A stretch of 48,397 nucleotides of DNA from Streptomyces hygroscopicus subsp. hygroscopicus (GCF_030269125.1 NZ_BSSM01000029.1:1-48397); one strand, 5' to 3'. Counted from the first letter of the stretch, positions 1 through 9,009 are shown. The notes: a model not told the origin generated them from the sequence alone. Made by a program: numbers and translations.

Positions 1-843
1 GGTGCGGGGTGCGGCGTAGTAGTCCTGTACTTCGGGGACATACGTGGCGGCTTCACCGACGGCCGGGTCGGGGCGCCAGGTCAGCAGGTGCCGGGGTGCG
101 GTCAGGGGTGGCTGGCCGAGGACTGCGGGCAGGGCGGTGCCGCCGCCGGCCTCGAAGCCGTAGCCGGCCGGGCCGGAGGCGCCGGTGACGACGTTGCGGG
201 CGAAGGCCACGATGCTGGTGTGCCGGATCTGGCGGACCAGGAGTTCGGTGAGGAACGCGTCGCGGGCCGGTTCGGTGTGCCGCAGTCCGGTCGGGGTGAT
301 CAGGAGCGGGACGTCCTGCCAGTTGGTGAAGGGCAGCAGGGCGTCGCGCAGCAGGACCATCTGGTGGAGCCACTCGTTGTAGAGCTGCATCGTGACCGGT
401 CCCCCGCGACGTCCGCGGAGCAGATCGGCTGCGGGAGGGGTGAGCAGGTGGCCGTAGCAGTGGCTGCGGACGACCAGCGGGCCGGCGGGGAGCGGTACCG
501 GATCGGTGAGCAGCCTCTCCAGCGCCTCGGTCGACCAGGAGGCAAGCTCCTGGCCGATCGTCTCGGCCTGCGCGCCCAGTTCGCGCGCTGCCGGGGCACT
601 GTCCGGGCCGAGGGACAGCGGGAGGGAGGTCTCCCGGGTGCCGAGGGCGAGTGCCGCGCGGATCTGGCCCTCCAGCACCTCGCTGTCGGCGCTGGTGAGG
701 GCGTTGTCGTCGATGATGCCCTGTAGCAGCGGCTCGGTGGCGGTGAAGAACTCGCGGGCGGTCAGGGTGGTGCCGGCCGCGGGGAAGGTGTTCCAGCGGC
801 TTCCGCCGAGAGCGGGCGTGCTCGGGGTGGGTGCGGGGGGCAT
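1..843 (-). CDS. Unrecognised protein, 3' end outside the window
   Basis: This frame reads from an ATG at 843 to the left edge without a stop (281 codons seen). It opens MPPAPTPSTPALGG and contains TAREFFTATEPLLQG and QLYNEWLHQMVLLRDALLPF. I do not recognise the family. There is no signal peptide or clear membrane segment, so a cytoplasmic protein is likely. The codons show the expected high third-position GC, whereas the other minus-strand frame at 53-907 is a low-complexity Arg/Pro shadow. It lies downstream of a TetR gene on the same strand. A 20-bp palindrome 75 bp upstream resembles one in front of that TetR gene, so the regulator probably controls this gene. Function is unknown. Confidence 0.7.
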   Translation of the reverse strand, partial: MPPAPTPSTPALGGSRWNTFPAAGTTLTAREFFTATEPLLQGIIDDNALTSADSEVLEGQIRAALALGTRETSLPLSLGPDSAPAARELGAQAETIGQELASWSTEALERLLTDPVPLPAGPLVVRSHCYGHLLTPPAADLLRGRRGGPVTMQLYNEWLHQMVLLRDALLPFTNWQDVPLLITPTGLRHTEPARDAFLTELLVRQIRHTSIVAFARNVVTGASGPAGYGFEAGGGTALPAVLGQPPLTAPRHLLTWRPDPAVGEAATYVPEVQDYYAAPRT

Positions 844-917
844 GGGTCCTCCGAGGTCTTCGGTTGAAGCGGGGCGGGGTCGCCGGATCCCGTGTCCGAG
901 CGGGCACCGGCGCCTTT

Positions 918-937
918 TCTGGATCGCCCGATACAGA
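918..937. promoter_or_regulatory. Putative TetR operator 1
   Basis: TCTGGATCGCCCGATACAGA is an imperfect palindrome (TCTGxATCG-NN-CGATxCAGA). It sits between the stop of the TetR gene and the start of the unknown gene at 843. It shares the half-site TCTGGATCG with the palindrome at 1551-1570 in front of the TetR gene itself. This is the arrangement expected when a TetR repressor controls itself and a neighbour. Assignment to this regulator is inferred. Confidence 0.6.
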
Positions 938-954
938 TTCCGGGCATGAAAAAA

Positions 955-1533
955 TCAGTCGAGGGCGGCCAGCGCGACCTCCACAAGGGGTTCGAGGGCG
1001 CGGACGTCCGGTGTGATCTTCGCGGAGACCAGCAGTCCGTTGAGGAAGGCGACGAGGAAAGCGGCGAGGGTGTACGGGTCGTGCCGCTTCGCGATCTCGC
1101 CCCGCTCCGCCGCGACCCGCAGCACTTCGGCGAGCGCGTCCCGGCTGGCGTCCTGCATGTCGCGCACGGTGCGCCGGGTCGCTGCATCCTCCGGCAGGCG
1201 CTCGCAGGCGGCATTGACCACCAGGCAGCCCCGGCCGTTGTCCTCCACGGCGATCCGGACCCGCTCGACCAGCATCGTGCGGATCGCCGACCGGGCGTCC
1301 GCCCCCTCCTCCAGACTGCGCAGGGCGGCCGCCGCGAGGGTGGTGCGGTAGTGCTCCAGCGCCGCCCGGTACAGGCCGTCCTTGTCGCCGAACGCGGCAT
1401 ACAAGGACCCCTGCCCGATCCCCAGGTGCCCGGTCAGGTCGCGCACCGAGGTGGCCTCGTAGCCGCGCGTCCAGAACAGCTCCATCGCGCGGCTCGCCGC
1501 CGCCTCCGTGTCGAACTCCCGGGTCCTTGCCAT
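955..1533 (-). CDS. TetR/AcrR family transcriptional regulator
   Basis: This 192-aa protein starts MARTREFDTEAAASRAMELF at an ATG at 1533. The N-terminal helix-turn-helix (about residues 10-55) has the typical TetR pattern: FWTRGYEATSVRDLTGHLG followed by QGSLYAAFGDKDGLY. The C-terminal part (about 60-192) is helical and would bind a ligand and form the dimer. TetR proteins usually repress until a small molecule binds. The ATG is preferred because upstream in-frame codons would run through the palindrome at 1551-1570, which overlaps the likely promoter and suggests autorepression. The next gene on the same strand carries a similar palindrome and is the likely target. The ligand cannot be inferred. 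Confidence 0.9.
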   Translation of the reverse strand: MARTREFDTEAAASRAMELFWTRGYEATSVRDLTGHLGIGQGSLYAAFGDKDGLYRAALEHYRTTLAAAALRSLEEGADARSAIRTMLVERVRIAVEDNGRGCLVVNAACERLPEDAATRRTVRDMQDASRDALAEVLRVAAERGEIAKRHDPYTLAAFLVAFLNGLLVSAKITPDVRALEPLVEVALAALD

Positions 1534-1550
1534 GACCCCACCGTAACCTA

Positions 1551-1570
1551 TCTGGATCGTACGCTCAAGA
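1551..1570. promoter_or_regulatory. Putative TetR operator 2 (autoregulatory)
   Basis: TCTGGATCGTACGCTCAAGA is a near-palindrome centred on TA. Its left half, TCTGGATCG, is identical to the left half of the site at 918-937. It lies 18 bp upstream of the TetR start codon, where bound repressor would block transcription. Confidence 0.6.
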
Positions 1571-1622
1571 AAAGAGCCTGTGGCCGCCTGGCCATTCGCT
1601 GACCCGCAGGCCGGCCTCACGG

Positions 1623-1889
1623 CTACTCGTCGTCGGCGTCCTCGGCGGTGTCCGGGTCGCACAGCGGGCGCAGGCCTTGCCCGGGGCCGCTGGATTTGAT
1701 GTCGAACAGGTAGCGGCCCAGGAAGTTGATATGCCGGTCCTTGAGCGGGGAGAGCCGGGCGACGTCCTCGTCCTTGATGTCGTGGCCCTCGACGCGGAGC
1801 TGGGTGACAGTCGCGTCCAGGTAGCGCGTGTTCCACAGCACCACGGCATCGAGCACCACGCCGAGGGCGGCGAGCTGGTCTTGTCCGAA
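1623..1889 (-). pseudogene. Tn3-family transposase, C-terminal fragment
   Basis: The minus strand encodes about 88 residues, including LDAVVLWNTRYLDA, DEDVARLSPLKDRHINFLGRY and a short acidic tail. This is the extreme C-terminus of a Tn3-family TnpA, a protein of about 1000 residues that catalyses replicative transposition. An in-frame TAG at 1887-1889 lies immediately upstream, and the rest of the gene is absent. No Tn3 terminal repeat was found. It is a dead fragment left by insertion or deletion. Confidence 0.8.
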
Positions 1890-2015
1890 CTAGTCCAGCT
1901 CGGCGGCAGGTCCGCCTGCGGGCCGTCGTTCACCACGGAAAGTAGTCGTGAAGAAGTTGGGTGGACGGGTTCCGTCGGGAGTGTCGTGCACGTCGTCCGC
2001 GCGCGCTTCGCGGTC

Positions 2016-2501
2016 TTACAGGGAGAACGCGTAGGTCCGGACGGGGTCGAGGTGCAGTTCGAAGGGCCCGAAACAGTCGGCGGCGAGGGTCGCGACCGGA
2101 GCGCCGCAGGGGCAGGCCCGGTTGAGTCCCTCGTCGCCTGTCGGCCCGCAGCACCCGTTGCTGTTCTCCCAGTTGGGCAGTGGCTGAAGGCCGACGGCGT
2201 CATCAGGGTGCACCAGCACTGTGTATCGGCTGCCGGCCGAGATGACGAAGCCTTCTTCACGGCAGATCACGGGTCCACGCGACTGAGCCGGCTTCGGGTC
2301 CTCCTGATCATCCTGCACGACGTAGGGAGGTCCCCAGGGCTCGGGATCGATCGCGTAGCGGCCCCGCGGAACGGTGGCAGGCGCCCGGCGCGTCTCCTTG
2401 TCCCGGTCGTGCTCGTCGTCTGAGACGTCAGGGATGGCGGCAAGCTCGGCCAGCTCTGGCGTGATCGCGGTGCCGCATTTGGAGCACAGGAAGACGGTCA
2501 T
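2016..2501 (-). CDS. Hypothetical protein with N-terminal CxxC
   Basis: This 161-aa protein starts MTVFLCSKCGTAITPELAEL at an ATG at 2501, behind a GAGGGG ribosome-binding sequence. The CSKC pair near the N-terminus and the later cysteines (C-C, CPC) suggest a small metal-binding protein. The middle is acidic (DVSDDEHDRDKE), and the C-terminus ends LHLDPVRTYAFSL. There is no signal peptide or membrane segment. It resembles conserved hypothetical proteins of Streptomyces as I recall them, but I know no function. It sits between a Tn3 fragment and an integrase remnant, which is typical of accessory DNA. Confidence 0.7.
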   Translation of the reverse strand: MTVFLCSKCGTAITPELAELAAIPDVSDDEHDRDKETRRAPATVPRGRYAIDPEPWGPPYVVQDDQEDPKPAQSRGPVICREEGFVISAGSRYTVLVHPDDAVGLQPLPNWENSNGCCGPTGDEGLNRACPCGAPVATLAADCFGPFELHLDPVRTYAFSL

Positions 2502-2593
2502 CCCCTCGTTGTAGTGCTCAGGACTGCCCCTTCGCATCCTCGTTTCGCTGCTCGGAGTCGATGCGCGCGGCGACGCTGCGGAAATCGGGCATG

Positions 2594-3427
2594 CCCCTCG
2601 ACGACGTCGTTGGCAGCGAGGAGGACGATGCGGGTGACGGGTTGCGCGTAGAGGAGAACGAGTGTGGCGGCGATCCGGGCCCATAGGGGCAGGGAGTCGT
2701 CGTGGAGGACTCGCCGGCGAACGACGAGTCGGTGGTGCTGATGCAGGGGTGCTTCGTCCTGGCTGACGACTTGGGGTGGCAGGACGAGGCGGGGCATCCG
2801 GCCTGTCCTCATGCACCAGCGCAGGAACGTCTGGGCCGGGCGGCGGGTGGCCAGCTTCTCGGTGTGCCAGGCGTCGAGGGCCTGCTGGCAGTGTTCGATG
2901 GTGCGGCCTCGGTCGGCGAGCCGAGCGAGGAAGGCGCCGGCCTGGGTGATCTCCTGTTTCGTCTGGTTAGTCTGGGAGCGTCCCAGCGGTCCCTTCTCCG
3001 CCTTGCTCCGCAGGCGCCGCATCTGGTGCCAGGTGGCGAAGTGCTGAAGAAGTCGCCGGGGTTCGGGGTCCTCGACGGTGGCGAGCCGCTCGGCCAGCCA
3101 GCGCTGATAGAGCAGAAGCTGCCGGTCGACGCGTGGCAGGACACCGCTGTCCATCAGCAGGTCACGCAGGTGGACGACGGTTCGCCAGGGTGTTTCCTGG
3201 TGCAGCCCGTCGTGGGTGAGCGGGATGCTGCCGGCGGCCAGGCCGCGGAGGAGACGGACGACATTGGGGTTGCGGAGCCAGATCAGGCGGCTCTTGGGCC
3301 GGTCCATCTCCTTCAGGGAGGTGACCAGCGGTTGCAGCGAAGCGGCAACGTCGCCTGTGCCGTCGTCGAGGAGTCGGCCGAGGGTGCGTCCGCCATGAAC
3401 TGCGGCGGATAGTTCTTCATGACCACG
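2594..3427 (-). pseudogene. Tyrosine-recombinase-like protein, truncated
   Basis: About 280 residues read cleanly on the minus strand, including LIWLRNPNVVRLLRGLAAG, LLYQRWLAERLATVEDPEPRR and ARIAATLVLLYAQPVTRIV. This looks like the middle of the large Streptomyces integrase-like proteins, where LLYAQP..RI is the segment with the first catalytic arginine. The N-terminal zinc-binding part is missing. After about residue 298 the frame turns into low-complexity sequence and abuts the next gene, so the HxxR and Tyr boxes are lost. The family call is from recall and moderate; the truncation is clear. Confidence 0.6.
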
Positions 3428-3541
3428 AGATGTCCGTCCTCGGATCCCCAGGATCCGGTGTCTCGTGTGTCCGGAACCAAGAGTCAAGGCCCCCCGTCGG
3501 CTCCCCCATCGTCCTGCACACCGGATGGCACGCGAGGGAGC

Positions 3542-3575
3542 GCGGTAGACCAGGACTCAGCTCCTGGTCTACCGC
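3542..3575 (-). terminator. Hairpin terminator of the MMPL gene
   Basis: A perfect 14-bp inverted repeat (GCGGTAGACCAGGA, 6-nt loop, TCCTGGTCTACCGC) lies about 50 bp past the stop codon of the minus-strand MMPL gene. GC-rich hairpins without a long U-tract are usual terminators in actinomycetes. Confidence 0.75.
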
Positions 3576-3626
3576 ACGCCTCGACCTGACGTTGGTCGGC
3601 CGGTCGGCAGTCGGGCCGCGCCGGGG

Positions 3627-5765
3627 TCAGCGTGCGAGTACCTCGTCCCGATCCCGGCCCGAGCCCTCCGCGGGCCGAACGCCCGCATCGGGCTGTTGGG
3701 CCAGCCGGCTCGGCCACCAGATCTTCTGCCCGATGTCGTGTGTCAGCGCGGTCACCAGGACCGAGCGAACGATGAACGTGTCGAGCAGGACGCCCAGCGC
3801 GACCGCGAAACCCATCTCCACGAAGCTGACGAGCGGCATCGTGGTGAACACCGCGAACGTCGCCGCCAGGACGAGCCCGGCCGACGTGATGACGCCGCCG
3901 GTGGCCGCGAGACCGACGACCGCGCCTTGGCGCGTCCCGCGGTGCTGCGCCTCTTCGCGGACCCGGTGCATCAGGAAGATGTTGTAGTCGATCCCCAGGG
4001 CGACCAGGAACACGAAGATCAGGAGCGGCATGCCGGTGTCCATGCCCGCGAAGTCGAATACGCGGTTGAACACCAGCGAGCTGATACCCAACGCAGTCGC
4101 GAACGACAACACCACGGTCAGGATCAGGATCACCGGTGCCATGATCGCGCGGAGCAAGAGGCACAGAACAAACAGCACGGCGAGCAGGATCAGCGGGATG
4201 ACGACCTTGTCGTCGTGCCGCGACGCTTTCGCGGCGTCCAGCGCCATCGCGGGACCGCCACCGACCTTGGCTTCGGCGTCAGGGATCGGGTGCACCGCGT
4301 CGCGGACCCGATCGACGGTGTCGCGCGCGGCGGACGTGTCGGGGCCGTCGCTGAGCGTCGCCCAGATCTCGGTGCGGCCGTTCTCGGTGCCGAGCTTCAC
4401 CACCCCCCTCGGGGCGATGCCCTGTGTGCCTTGCACCTTGGCCGCCACGGTGTCGGCCGAGTCCGCTTTGGTGATCACGACCAGTGGATCGCCCTCGCCT
4501 CGCGGGAACGACCTGGCTGCGATCTCCATGCCCTTGACGGAGTCGGGTTTCTTGGTGAAGGAGTCCGCGAGCTCGACGCCGTCGGCCTTGAGGCCGGTGA
4601 TGCCGAGCGCGAGCGCGCCGAGGACGACCGCGGTGACGATCCACACCGGGCGCGAGCGCTTGTCGATGACGCGGCCGACCCGCGTCCAGACGCCGTTTGC
4701 GTGCGCCTGCTCGGAGCCGACATGCGGTACCTTCGGCCAGAACACCCAGCGGCCGCAGATGACCAGCAGCGCGGGCAGCAGCGTGATCATGACGAGCAGG
4801 CCGACGGCGATGCCCAGGGCGCACACCGGGCCCATGCCTTGTGTCGAGTTCATCTCGGCGACGAGCAGCACGAGCATGCTCAGGGCGACGGTGGCGGCGC
4901 TGGCCACGATGGCCGGGCCGGCGCGGTGCAGTGCGTGCGCCATGGCCTCGTGCCGGTCCTCGTAGTGGCGCAGTTCCTCGCGGTAGCGCGCGATCAGCAG
5001 CAGCGCGTAGTCGGTGCCCGCACCGAAGATCATGATGTTCAGTACGGCGAAGCTCTGGCCGTTGACCGTGACACCCGCCTTCGTGGACAGGTACACGACC
5101 GCCCACGCGGCGAACAACGCGAAGATCGCCGAGAGCAGCGGCACAAACCACAGCGTCGGTGAACGGTACGTCAGAAGCAGGATGACGATGACGACGCCGA
5201 TGGTGATGAACAGCAGTGAGCCATCAATGCTCTGGAACGCCTCGGATTGGTCCGCCGCTATACCGGCGGGTCCCGCGCTGTACGTGTGCAGGCCGCTGGG
5301 ACGGTCCTTCTCGGCGATCTTCTTGATCTGCTTGACGGCGTCGGCGAGGTCCTTCCAGCCGCCGTCCTTGATGGCGATCGGGATCTCGACCTGCATCGTC
5401 GTCCCGTCGGCGCCCCACTGCGGCGCGCCGATATCGCCTGTCACGCCTTTGATGGCACCGGGTACGGCGAATGCCCGCAGGTCGTCCGCGATCGCTTGGC
5501 GGTCCTCCTCCGTCAGGCCGCTCGCGCGATAGTAGACCTCGTTGGCGTTCGAGATGGCGTCAGGGCGGAAGTGCTTTTGCAGTTCGACCACTTTTGTCGA
5601 CTCGGCGCTTCCCGGCAGCCACGAGGACATCTCGTTGCTCTGCGCGCCGCTCAGCTTCTGCCCGAGCGGCATCAGGCCGGCGATGACAATGATCCAGCCG
5701 ATCAGCACGACCCATTTGCTTCGCCGCCCGCATGGCAACGCGGACAACGTCTTCCATCTGTTCAT
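3627..5765 (-). CDS. MMPL family RND-type membrane transporter
   Basis: This 712-aa protein fits the MMPL family (actinobacterial lipid or drug exporters driven by the proton gradient). It has an N-terminal membrane helix (KWVVLIGWIIVIAGLMPLG), a large external domain, a block of five helices from about residue 190, a second external domain, and a second block of helices. Family-like stretches are FGAGTDYALLLIARYREELR and FLVALGIDYNIFLMHRVREE, with buried Asp residues in repeat-related positions. I chose the ATG at 5765 (MNRWKTLSAL) over an upstream GTG because it starts directly before the first helix and follows TCTGGGG. A strong hairpin ends the unit. The sigma-factor gene upstream reads the same way but is 385 bp away. 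The substrate is unknown. Confidence 0.9.
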   Translation of the reverse strand: MNRWKTLSALPCGRRSKWVVLIGWIIVIAGLMPLGQKLSGAQSNEMSSWLPGSAESTKVVELQKHFRPDAISNANEVYYRASGLTEEDRQAIADDLRAFAVPGAIKGVTGDIGAPQWGADGTTMQVEIPIAIKDGGWKDLADAVKQIKKIAEKDRPSGLHTYSAGPAGIAADQSEAFQSIDGSLLFITIGVVIVILLLTYRSPTLWFVPLLSAIFALFAAWAVVYLSTKAGVTVNGQSFAVLNIMIFGAGTDYALLLIARYREELRHYEDRHEAMAHALHRAGPAIVASAATVALSMLVLLVAEMNSTQGMGPVCALGIAVGLLVMITLLPALLVICGRWVFWPKVPHVGSEQAHANGVWTRVGRVIDKRSRPVWIVTAVVLGALALGITGLKADGVELADSFTKKPDSVKGMEIAARSFPRGEGDPLVVITKADSADTVAAKVQGTQGIAPRGVVKLGTENGRTEIWATLSDGPDTSAARDTVDRVRDAVHPIPDAEAKVGGGPAMALDAAKASRHDDKVVIPLILLAVLFVLCLLLRAIMAPVILILTVVLSFATALGISSLVFNRVFDFAGMDTGMPLLIFVFLVALGIDYNIFLMHRVREEAQHRGTRQGAVVGLAATGGVITSAGLVLAATFAVFTTMPLVSFVEMGFAVALGVLLDTFIVRSVLVTALTHDIGQKIWWPSRLAQQPDAGVRPAEGSGRDRDEVLAR

Positions 5766-6150
5766 TAAAACCCCAGAAGGTGATGGCGCGAGCCTTCTCG
5801 CGGAGGCAGTCGGCGCCATGTGGCCGACGATTCGGATAGGTCCAGGTCATGAGGAGAAACCGGCGAGACCTGACCAACAGGTCAAGCCGGTTGCCCTGAC
5901 ATCGACGTGCCGCGTACTCGCAAGTGGCTACACGCAGATGACGAACAAGAGGGGGGTCTGTCAGGTCGTCCGGCTTGTCCTGCCACGCGTCCACCGCCCG
6001 AGAGCCGGCTGCGGCCGCGTCAGCGGTACCGAAGTGGTGGCGGTCGGCCTCAACCGGGGCCGTGATGCGGCGGGACGGCTCTGTGCACATCGTCGACGCA
6101 CTGTGAGCAGCGACTTCCGCACCAGCCGGAACTTTGCACAGGCCCTGCGG
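5766..6150. other. Intergenic region, no gene seen
   Basis: This 385-bp gap separates the MMPL gene from the sigma-factor gene, both on the minus strand. No frame shows family-like sequence. It should hold the MMPL promoter, but I could not identify a convincing -10/-35 pair. Confidence 0.5.
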
Positions 6151-7086
6151 TCAACCCGCCGTCCAAGGGCGGAGTTTGTCCGGGTTGCGTACCGCCCAGA
6201 TACGCGTGATTCGGTCGTCCGCGACGTCGAACGCGTACACCGCCACGGTGACGCCCTCGTGCTCGATCACCAGCCCGGGTCGGCCGTTGACCGTGCGCTC
6301 GAGGACCATCAGACCGCCGGACGCCCGAGCAGCGAGGTCGGTGAGGTACCGCGCGATTCCCTCGCCCTCGATGGGGTGAAGCGCCGCGGGAACCATGCCG
6401 CCGCCGTCGGCTGTGAAGGTGGCTCCGGGGGCGAGGAGGCCGACGAGGGCATCGATGTTCTGTGCCTCCCACGCCTTCTTGAACTCCCTGACGAGTCGCG
6501 CCTGGTGGGCCGCCGGGGCCTCAGGGGGCCGGGAGGTCCGTACGCGGCGCCGGGCGGAGGAGGCCAGTTCGCGGCAGGCCGCCGGGGTGCGGCCGGTGAT
6601 CTCGGCGATCTCGGCGAACGAGTATGCGAAGACGTCGTGCAGGATGAGCGCGACGCGCTGGGCGGGGCTCATGGACTCGAGGATGACGAGAAAGGCCATG
6701 CTCACCGACTCGTCGAGCGTTATCCGGTCCACGGGGTCGGCCGCCGCGGTCCCTGGGCGCCCGCTGATCCAGCCGGTCCGCTCGGGCAGCGGCTCCGGGA
6801 TCCATTCGCCCACGTAGCGCTCGCGCCGCACTCGCGCCGAGCCGAGGAGGTCCAGGCACACACGTGTGGCGACCGTCGTCAGCCACGCACCGGGGGAGTC
6901 GATGGCGTCCTGCTCATGTCGGGACATGGCATACCAGCGGGTGTAGGTCTCCTGGACCGCGTCCTCTGCCTCGGCCAGGGAACCGAGGAGCCGATAGGCG
7001 AGACCGATCAGCCGCCGCCGCTCACTGATGAGCGCGCCCAAGCCTGCGTCGGATTCGTCGCGCTCTGACTCTGCTTGACTGGTCAT
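6151..7086 (-). CDS. ECF41-type RNA polymerase sigma factor with SnoaL-like C-terminus
   Basis: This 311-aa protein has sigma region 2 (about 20-85; RLIGLAYRLLGSLAEAEDAVQETY), region 4 (about 130-185; ESMSPAQRVALILHDVFAYSFAEIAE) and a C-terminal NTF2/SnoaL-like domain (about 195-305). The linker motif WIPEP (95-99), DGGG (227-230) and the terminal NPDKL (301-305) match the hallmarks of ECF41 (SigJ-like) factors. In that group the C-terminal domain tunes activity and replaces a separate anti-sigma factor. The ATG at 7086 gives the usual length. ECF41 factors normally sit beside, and control, a redox-enzyme gene. The divergent flavin-reductase fusion at 7256 fits that role and is the probable target. 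Confidence 0.9.
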   Translation of the reverse strand: MTSQAESERDESDAGLGALISERRRLIGLAYRLLGSLAEAEDAVQETYTRWYAMSRHEQDAIDSPGAWLTTVATRVCLDLLGSARVRRERYVGEWIPEPLPERTGWISGRPGTAAADPVDRITLDESVSMAFLVILESMSPAQRVALILHDVFAYSFAEIAEITGRTPAACRELASSARRRVRTSRPPEAPAAHQARLVREFKKAWEAQNIDALVGLLAPGATFTADGGGMVPAALHPIEGEGIARYLTDLAARASGGLMVLERTVNGRPGLVIEHEGVTVAVYAFDVADDRITRIWAVRNPDKLRPWTAG

Positions 7087-7149
7087 CGTTCCGGTGGCTC
7101 CTCGATCTCTGGTCGTCCCTCGTTGGTCCGACGAGACAGCACGTCCGAT

Positions 7150-7177
7150 TGTCAGGTTCGCGAGTTTCCCTGACGTT
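7150..7177 (+). promoter_or_regulatory. Candidate ECF41-type promoter
   Basis: TGTCAGG at 7150-7156 and CGTT at 7174-7177 are 17 bp apart, upstream of the divergent reductase gene. They resemble the TGTCACA/CGTC elements I recall for ECF41 promoters. GTCAGG (7151-7156) and CCTGAC (7169-7174) also form a perfect 6-bp inverted repeat. The match is partial. Confidence 0.4.
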
Positions 7178-7255
7178 TCGCGGGGCCGTGTCGTCGTACC
7201 GCGCACAGACACCATCGCCCCGCAGTACCCGGGCAGGACACCTCAGGAGACAGCG

Positions 7256-8245
7256 ATGACCAGGATCGGCATACTCGTCGGCAGCACCCGCCCCGGCCGC
7301 AAGGCCGACCAGGTCGCCCGGTGGGTCCACGAACGGGCGACCCGGCGCAGCGACGCCGAATTCGAGGTGGTCGACCTGCTGGACCACCCGCTGCCGCACC
7401 TGGACGAGCCGCTGCCCGCGCTCGCCGGGAGGTACCAGCACGAGCACACCCGGGCATGGGCGGATACCATCGCCCGTTTCGGCGGATTCGTCATGATCAC
7501 CCCGGAGTACAACGCCTCCATCCCCGGCGTCCTCAAGAACGCCATCGACTACCTGCACGCAGAATGGACCCACAAGGCCGTCGGATTCGTCTCCTACGGC
7601 ACTCGGGGCGGCACCGGCGCGGCCCGGCAGCTGCGGACACTGTGTGAGCTCCTCCAGATGGCTGTCGTGACCCCGCAGGTCCAACTGTCCCTGCACAACG
7701 ACTTCGAGGAGCACGCGACACTCAGGCCGGGCGCCCACCACATCGGTGCCCTGGACACACTGCTGGACCACGTCGTCGCCCAGAGCACGGGACGACGGAC
7801 AGCCCTGCCCACACAGCGCGAGACGGACGAAGCCGCGATCCGCCGCCACGTCGAGGGCATCATCGACGCGATCCAGGCAAAGGACCTTGAGGGCCTGAGG
7901 CGGTTCTACGCCACGGATGTCGTCTCCTTCGACATCGATCCGCCACTCCAGCACATGGGGATCGACGCGAAACTCAAGAACTGGGCGAACGTGTTCACGT
8001 TCTTCCAAGAGGTGAGCTATGAAATGCGCGATCTGACGCCCACCGTGGGCGAAGACACGGCGTTCACGCACGCCTTCGGCCGCCTCAGCGGCACGCGGGC
8101 CGACGGAACGGCAGCGGGCGGCATGTGGGTCCGGGCTACCTTCTGCTTCCGGAAGATCGACGGCGATTGGCTGATCACGCATGACCAGGTCTCCGTGCCA
8201 CTGGACATCCTGAGCGGCAAAGGGGTCGTCGATCTCGAACCGTGA
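7256..8245 (+). CDS. NADPH-dependent FMN reductase fused to a SnoaL-like domain
   Basis: This 329-aa protein starts MTRIGILVGSTRPGRKAD at an ATG preceded by GGAGA. Residues 1 to about 180 form an NADPH-dependent FMN reductase flavodoxin fold: the GSTRPGR loop binds FMN phosphate, and TPEYNASIPGVLKNAIDYL is the family signature. From about 185 (RETDEAAIRRHVEGIIDAIQ) to the end there is an NTF2-like domain of the SnoaL/ketosteroid-isomerase type. Stand-alone reductases are about 190 aa, so this is a true fusion in one frame. It is divergent from the ECF41 sigma gene, whose own C-terminus is also NTF2-like. It probably reduces flavin or quinone in the cytoplasm; the substrate of the second domain is unknown. 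Confidence 0.85.
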   Translation: MTRIGILVGSTRPGRKADQVARWVHERATRRSDAEFEVVDLLDHPLPHLDEPLPALAGRYQHEHTRAWADTIARFGGFVMITPEYNASIPGVLKNAIDYLHAEWTHKAVGFVSYGTRGGTGAARQLRTLCELLQMAVVTPQVQLSLHNDFEEHATLRPGAHHIGALDTLLDHVVAQSTGRRTALPTQRETDEAAIRRHVEGIIDAIQAKDLEGLRRFYATDVVSFDIDPPLQHMGIDAKLKNWANVFTFFQEVSYEMRDLTPTVGEDTAFTHAFGRLSGTRADGTAAGGMWVRATFCFRKIDGDWLITHDQVSVPLDILSGKGVVDLEP

Positions 8246-8393
8246 CATCAGCGGAGCCCGGGGACGGATGTGAAAGCGACGGCGGCCACCGACGATTCCG
8301 TTCACGCCACGCACACGGGCGTCTCGCCCTTGACCAGATCGGCCCACGCGGTGCGAGAGGTCAAGCTGACTCGGCTGGCCCGCGCGCAGGCTC

Positions 8394-8990
8394 TGACTCG
8401 ACCTGGCCGACACCAAGTGGGACCTGGGCCGCTTTGGCAAGCTTCGTGTGCGTCACGGCAAGGGCGCCCGTGGCTCGGGCCCGCGTGAGCGGATGGTGCC
8501 GCTGATCAACGGTGCCGACCGGTCGCTGCGGTGGTTCATCGAGGACGTCTGGGGCCAGTTTGACGACGACCATGAGGCCATCGCCGCCGCCACTACGCCA
8601 GACGTCCGGCTCATAGCCGCCCTGGCCGCTGTCCACGCGGCACGGCCGAAGATGATCCGGACGACGCAGTTGGAAGATGTCGACCTGGGCAACCGGCGCA
8701 TCACCGTCGGCGGCCGGCCGTGTCCGCCCGCCCGACGACCTCACCCACCGAGCGGTCCTGGACTGGCTCGACCACCGCCGCAGCCCTCGAACGGCTCCTG
8801 TTAACCGCCAGCTTGAAGAGGCCCTTACTCCACGGCGCCGACCCGCTCCACCTGGCGCTCGTCTTCGATAACGACGAGAAGACAACCATCCGTCACGCGC
8901 ACTCGACCCAGTCGATCCTGGAGCGGCCCATCGGACACCAGGAACGCGGCGCACGACGAGGGCGGCACGAGAGGAAAAGCGTTGGCCTCC
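8394..8990 (+). pseudogene. Decayed tyrosine recombinase remnants (chimeric)
   Basis: From 8394 one frame reads LDLADTKWDLGRFGKLRVRHGKGARG and MVPLINGADRSLRWFIEDVW, the core of a phage-type integrase after the first catalytic Arg. It then jumps without a stop into VHAARPKMIRTTQLEDVDLG, which looks like another recombinase. A frameshift follows (RVRPPDDLTHRAVLDWLDHRR), then a third frame has LHLALVFDNDEKTTIRHAHS. At least two recombinase genes are fused and frameshifted here. No complete HxxR or Tyr box remains. Confidence 0.65.
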
Positions 8991-9009
8991 AGTCGTGGAC
9001 CAGGCGACC

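Noticed and set aside
53..907. Long minus-strand frame of 284 codons
   Set aside because: Arg/Pro/His-rich, low-complexity product; the neighbouring frame from 843 gives a normal protein.
3696..5162. Plus-strand frame of 488 codons
   Set aside because: It is antisense to the MMPL gene and gives Asp/Arg/Gln-rich sequence without any family likeness.
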